Shown: one piece after another, positions 61,863-64,000 of the stretch
Layout of the letters: each line of letters opens with the position of its first letter
Position numbering within the stretch: position 1 is the stretch's first letter
Assembly: GCA_964512225.1 (NCBI GenBank)
Contig: CAZEKB010000014.1
Span: 16,452-80,451, forward strand
Source: CAZEKB01 sp964512225
GTDB taxonomy: Bacteria > Myxococcota_A > UBA796 > UBA9615
DNA length: 64,000 nucleotides
Direction: 5' to 3'
Notes under the pieces: generated by a model
Databases searched by the model: none
Seen by the model: only the letters and a program-made list of their open reading frames with translations
Told to the model about the DNA's origin: nothing
Made by a program: the position numbers and the translations under genes

Positions 61863-62177
61863 ATGATCCTGGTGAACACAGAGACCGTCCCCGGAAAGAA
61901 CATCGTCGAGTACTACGGCGTCGTGAGCGGGAGCACCGTGCGCGCGAAGCACATCGGCCGCGACATCATGGCGGGGCTCAAGAACCTCGTCGGCGGTGAG
62001 CTCAAGGGCTACACCGAGCTGATCGGCGACGCCCGCCGAGAGGCCGTCGACCGCATGAAGCGCGAAGCCGAGCGCATGGGCGCCAACGCCGTCGTGAACG
62101 TGCGCTTCTCCACGTCCAGCATCGCCCAGGGCGCCGCCGAGCTGTTCGCGTACGGCACCGCCGTGCGCGTGGAGTAG
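61863..62177 (+). CDS. YbjQ-family (UPF0145) protein
   Basis: 104 residues, the length of the family. MILVNTETVPGKNI, YYGVVSGSTVRAKHIGRDI, GGELKGYTELIGDARREAVDRM and GANAVVNVRFSTSSI are diagnostic. The family forms ring-shaped oligomers and has been called a heavy-metal-binding domain; its role is not settled. AGGAGG lies five bases before the ATG. It is followed two bases later by a second YbjQ-type gene with a membrane anchor. The frame is open upstream to 61782, but homology and the ribosome site place the start here. Confidence 0.9.
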   Translation: MILVNTETVPGKNIVEYYGVVSGSTVRAKHIGRDIMAGLKNLVGGELKGYTELIGDARREAVDRMKREAERMGANAVVNVRFSTSSIAQGAAELFAYGTAVRVE

Positions 62178-62179
62178 CC

Positions 62180-62653
62180 GTGTCCGACTCCGAGCTCCTG
62201 ACGATGCTCCTGAACTTCGCGGTCCCGATCACCCTGCTGGTGGTCGCGTTCTTCGTGGGCAGGTACCTGGAGCGCGCGCACCTGGCCTCCCTCACCGAGC
62301 GGGAGCAGGCCACCGCCCCGACCGTCGCCATCACCCTCAAGACCCCCCCGCCGGACCGCTCCATGGAGTCGGGCGAGCTGGTGACCGGGAGCGTCGTGAT
62401 CTCCCTGGACTACTTCAAGCGCTTCGCGGCCGTGCTGCGCGCGCTGATCGGGGGCAACGTCCGGTCGTACGAGCCGCTGCTCGTGCGCGCTCGACGGGAG
62501 GCGATCCTGCGCATGAAGGAGGAGGCGATCCGACGCGGCTACCGCAGCGTCGTGAACGTGCGCCTCGAGACGAGCCGCCTCGCGTCCGGCCGGTCCGACG
62601 GCAAGGGCACGGCGGGGATCGAGATCCTCGCCTTCGGCACCGCCATCCGGTAG
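62180..62653 (+). CDS. Membrane-anchored YbjQ-like protein
   Basis: 157 residues. GTG start, two bases after the first YbjQ gene. An N-terminal span (LLNFAVPITLLVVAFFVGRYL) is followed by a YbjQ-type domain (VTGSVVISLDYFKRFAAVLRALIGGNVRSYEPLLVRARREAILRM, YRSVVNVRLETSRLA, IEILAFGTAIR). The linker of about 35 residues carries Thr/Pro. It probably pairs with the soluble copy, and the tandem soluble/anchored arrangement suggests a membrane-tethered hetero-oligomer. Metal binding is inferred only from the family name. It ends 22 bases from the convergent OmpA-TSP3 gene. Confidence 0.8.
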   Translation: MSDSELLTMLLNFAVPITLLVVAFFVGRYLERAHLASLTEREQATAPTVAITLKTPPPDRSMESGELVTGSVVISLDYFKRFAAVLRALIGGNVRSYEPLLVRARREAILRMKEEAIRRGYRSVVNVRLETSRLASGRSDGKGTAGIEILAFGTAIR

Positions 62654-62674
62654 CGGCCCTCCCGCACGGGGGGT

Positions 62675-64000
62675 CTACTCGGCGGGGGTGTCCACGCCCT
62701 GCATCTCGGTCTTCTGGTCCTGCTTCAGGATCTTGAACTCGACCCGGCGGTTCTTGGCCTTGCCCGCGTCCGTGTCGTTGGTCTCGATCGGCGTCGTCTC
62801 GCCGTAGCCCTTCGACTGCAGCCGCGCCTTGTCGACGCCGTACGCCGTCAGGTAGTTCATCACCGACGCGGCGCGGCGGTTCGACAGGTCGAGGTTGTAG
62901 TCGTCCTTGCCGTCGCTGTCCGTGTGGCCCTGGACCTCCACCAGCTTGATCTGGGGGTTGTCCTGCAGGGTCTGCGCGACCGCGTTGAGCAGCGAGTACG
63001 ACTTCTTCAGGATCGTCGCCTTGCCGGTGCGGAAGAAGACCTTGTCGAGGATGACGATCGCGTCGCCGACCACCACGGCCTTCATGTCGTCGGGGCAGCC
63101 GTCCTCGTCCTTGAAGTCGTTGATGACCTCGGGGATGTCCGGACAGATGTCCGAGCTGTCGAGGATGCCGTCGCCGTCGTTGTCCGGGTCGGGGCAGCCG
63201 TCGGCGTCTTCGAAGCCGTCCTTGTCTTCCTTCTTGTCCGGGCACTTGTCGTCGGCGTCGAGGACGCCGTCCACGTCGTTGTCCAGCTCGGGGCAGCCGT
63301 CGTGGTCCTCGAAGCCGTCCTTGTCCTCGGCCTTGTCCGGGCAGCGGTCGGACGCGTCGGGGATGCCGTCGCCGTCGTTGTCCGTGTCGGGGCAGCCGTC
63401 GTCGTCCTGGAACTCGTCGATGTCCTCGGGGGTGTCGACGCACTTGTCCTTGTCGTCCGGGACGCCGTCCTTGTCGTTGTCGCCCTCGGGGCAGCCGTCG
63501 CTGTCCTCGAAGCCGTCGCGATCCTCGGGCGCCTGCGGGCACTTGTCGGCGTCGCCGAGGATGCCGTCGCCGTCGGTGTCACCCATGGCGAACTGCACGC
63601 CGCCGAACACGCGGAACTGGGGCACGCCCGCCGCCGGGGTCAGGCCGGGGCCGCCGCCGACGATGATGTCGAGGCCGATCGGCGTCATGATCCGGGCGTC
63701 CACGATGACCTCGAGGGGGCTGTGGAGGGCGGCGCTGGCGTCGATCTGGCGGACCGCGCCGCGCTGGGGGCCGACGATGCCCGCGCCGACGAGCTCGGCG
63801 TTGATCATGAGCTTGCCGGGCAGGGGGATCACGCCGACGCCGATGCCGTACATGATCTCGTCGTCGACCGCGAGCGTGGCCACGGGGCGGGCCTGGAGCG
63901 GCTTGAACCGGTAGCCGAGGTGGCCGGCGACGTGGAAGTACGTGAGCTTCTTCTCGACCGCGACCTTCACGCCCAGCGTGGGCAGCCCGCTCGTGGTGTA
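62675..64000 (-). CDS. OmpA-family protein with TSP3 calcium repeats, N-terminus outside the window
   Basis: The frame is open past the right edge, so the start is missing; 441 codons are visible. The first 140 residues contain beta strands (HVAGHLGYRFKPL, EIMYGIGVGVIPLPG, LDIIVGGGPGLTP, FRVFGGVQFAMG) suggesting an outer-membrane barrel or collar. Then come five TSP3-type repeats (DTDGDGILGDADKCPQAPEDRDGFEDSDGCP, DNDKDGVPDDKDKCVDTPEDIDEFQDDDGCP and so on). The OmpA domain follows with KVFFRTGKATILKKS, VEVQGHTDSDGKDDYN, LSNRRAASVMNYL and AKNRRVEFK. It binds peptidoglycan by family and joins it to the outer membrane. Confidence 0.88.
   Translation of the reverse strand, partial: YTTSGLPTLGVKVAVEKKLTYFHVAGHLGYRFKPLQARPVATLAVDDEIMYGIGVGVIPLPGKLMINAELVGAGIVGPQRGAVRQIDASAALHSPLEVIVDARIMTPIGLDIIVGGGPGLTPAAGVPQFRVFGGVQFAMGDTDGDGILGDADKCPQAPEDRDGFEDSDGCPEGDNDKDGVPDDKDKCVDTPEDIDEFQDDDGCPDTDNDGDGIPDASDRCPDKAEDKDGFEDHDGCPELDNDVDGVLDADDKCPDKKEDKDGFEDADGCPDPDNDGDGILDSSDICPDIPEVINDFKDEDGCPDDMKAVVVGDAIVILDKVFFRTGKATILKKSYSLLNAVAQTLQDNPQIKLVEVQGHTDSDGKDDYNLDLSNRRAASVMNYLTAYGVDKARLQSKGYGETTPIETNDTDAGKAKNRRVEFKILKQDQKTEMQGVDTPAE

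Overview
The window is about 64 kb of very GC-rich bacterial chromosome with strong G/C third-position codon use, frequent GTG starts and dense gene packing. It most resembles Myxococcota (former Deltaproteobacteria). The reasons are lipoproteins and secreted proteins carrying MopE-type D-x-DNDCDG repeats, TSP3 and FG-GAP/VCBS calcium-loop repeats, poly-Asp linkers, two C-termini of MYXO-CTERM type (Cys, hydrophobic span, Arg cluster), and two Hanks-type Ser/Thr kinases. I see no rRNA, tRNA or CRISPR array. The only mobile DNA is a decayed IS5-like transposase near 12.2-12.7 kb. The assignment is inference from protein style; no marker gene was searched.

Layout. 1-6.2 kb: end of an FG-GAP protein, an M20 peptidase, then a divergent operon of Tat-exported small subunit, GMC oxidoreductase with a CX2CX2CX3CP motif, and aldehyde dehydrogenase, probably oxidising alcohols to acids. 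6.2-12.1 kb: a PKD/glycine-rich lipoprotein, a Pal/OmpA lipoprotein, a degenerate class A penicillin-binding protein, and a TPR protein. 12.7-16.3 kb: a secreted protein, a DUF2062 membrane protein, a lipid-granule/phasin-like protein preceded by a FadR/TetR-style palindrome, and an Xaa-Pro aminopeptidase. 16.3-19.8 kb: tandem paralogous MopE-repeat proteins behind a recognisable sigma70-like promoter. 20.0-24.3 kb: a class V aminotransferase translationally coupled to a minimal Tad motor (CpaF, TadB, TadC). 24.3-30.9 kb: an acidic membrane TPR protein, then a tight run of glyoxalase II, barrel-like lipoprotein, alpha/beta-hydrolase lipoprotein and a 951-residue coiled coil. 30.9-34.4 kb: an M48 protease, a SpoIID-domain protein and a third MopE-repeat protein.

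34.5-41.0 kb: a beta-oxidation fusion with dehydrogenase before hydratase, two Ser/Thr kinases, and a homocysteine methyltransferase-MTHFR fusion. 41-45.6 kb: ribA followed by an ABC exporter pair on the minus strand, and a pabA/trpG glutaminase with a poly-Asp lipoprotein on the plus strand. 45.7-47.7 kb: a TSP3-repeat protein with both a lipobox and a MYXO-CTERM, and YchF. 47.8-52.5 kb: a pyruvate dehydrogenase operon in which E2 and E3 are fused in one 913-residue chain. 52.6-64 kb: an FG-GAP integrin-like protein, hflKC, a TGS-less threonyl-tRNA synthetase, a beta-propeller lipoprotein, an FG-GAP/UnbV protein, a second poly-Asp lipoprotein, two YbjQ-type proteins and the end of an OmpA-TSP3 porin.

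How parts may work together. The lipid theme recurs: alcohol oxidase plus aldehyde dehydrogenase, the HAD-ECH fusion and the FadR-like operator before a lipid-body protein. The envelope theme (Pal, OmpA-TSP3, MopE/FG-GAP surface proteins, Tad motor, SpoIID amidase enhancer, pseudo-PBP, LoiP-type protease, HflKC) dominates the rest. Several genes show a TANNNT-like hexamer 6-9 nt before the start codon and no Shine-Dalgarno, suggesting leaderless transcripts, while others have clear GGAGG sites. The items I judge most worth checking are the E2-E3 fusion, the pseudo-PBP, the minimal Tad operon and the FadR-like operator.
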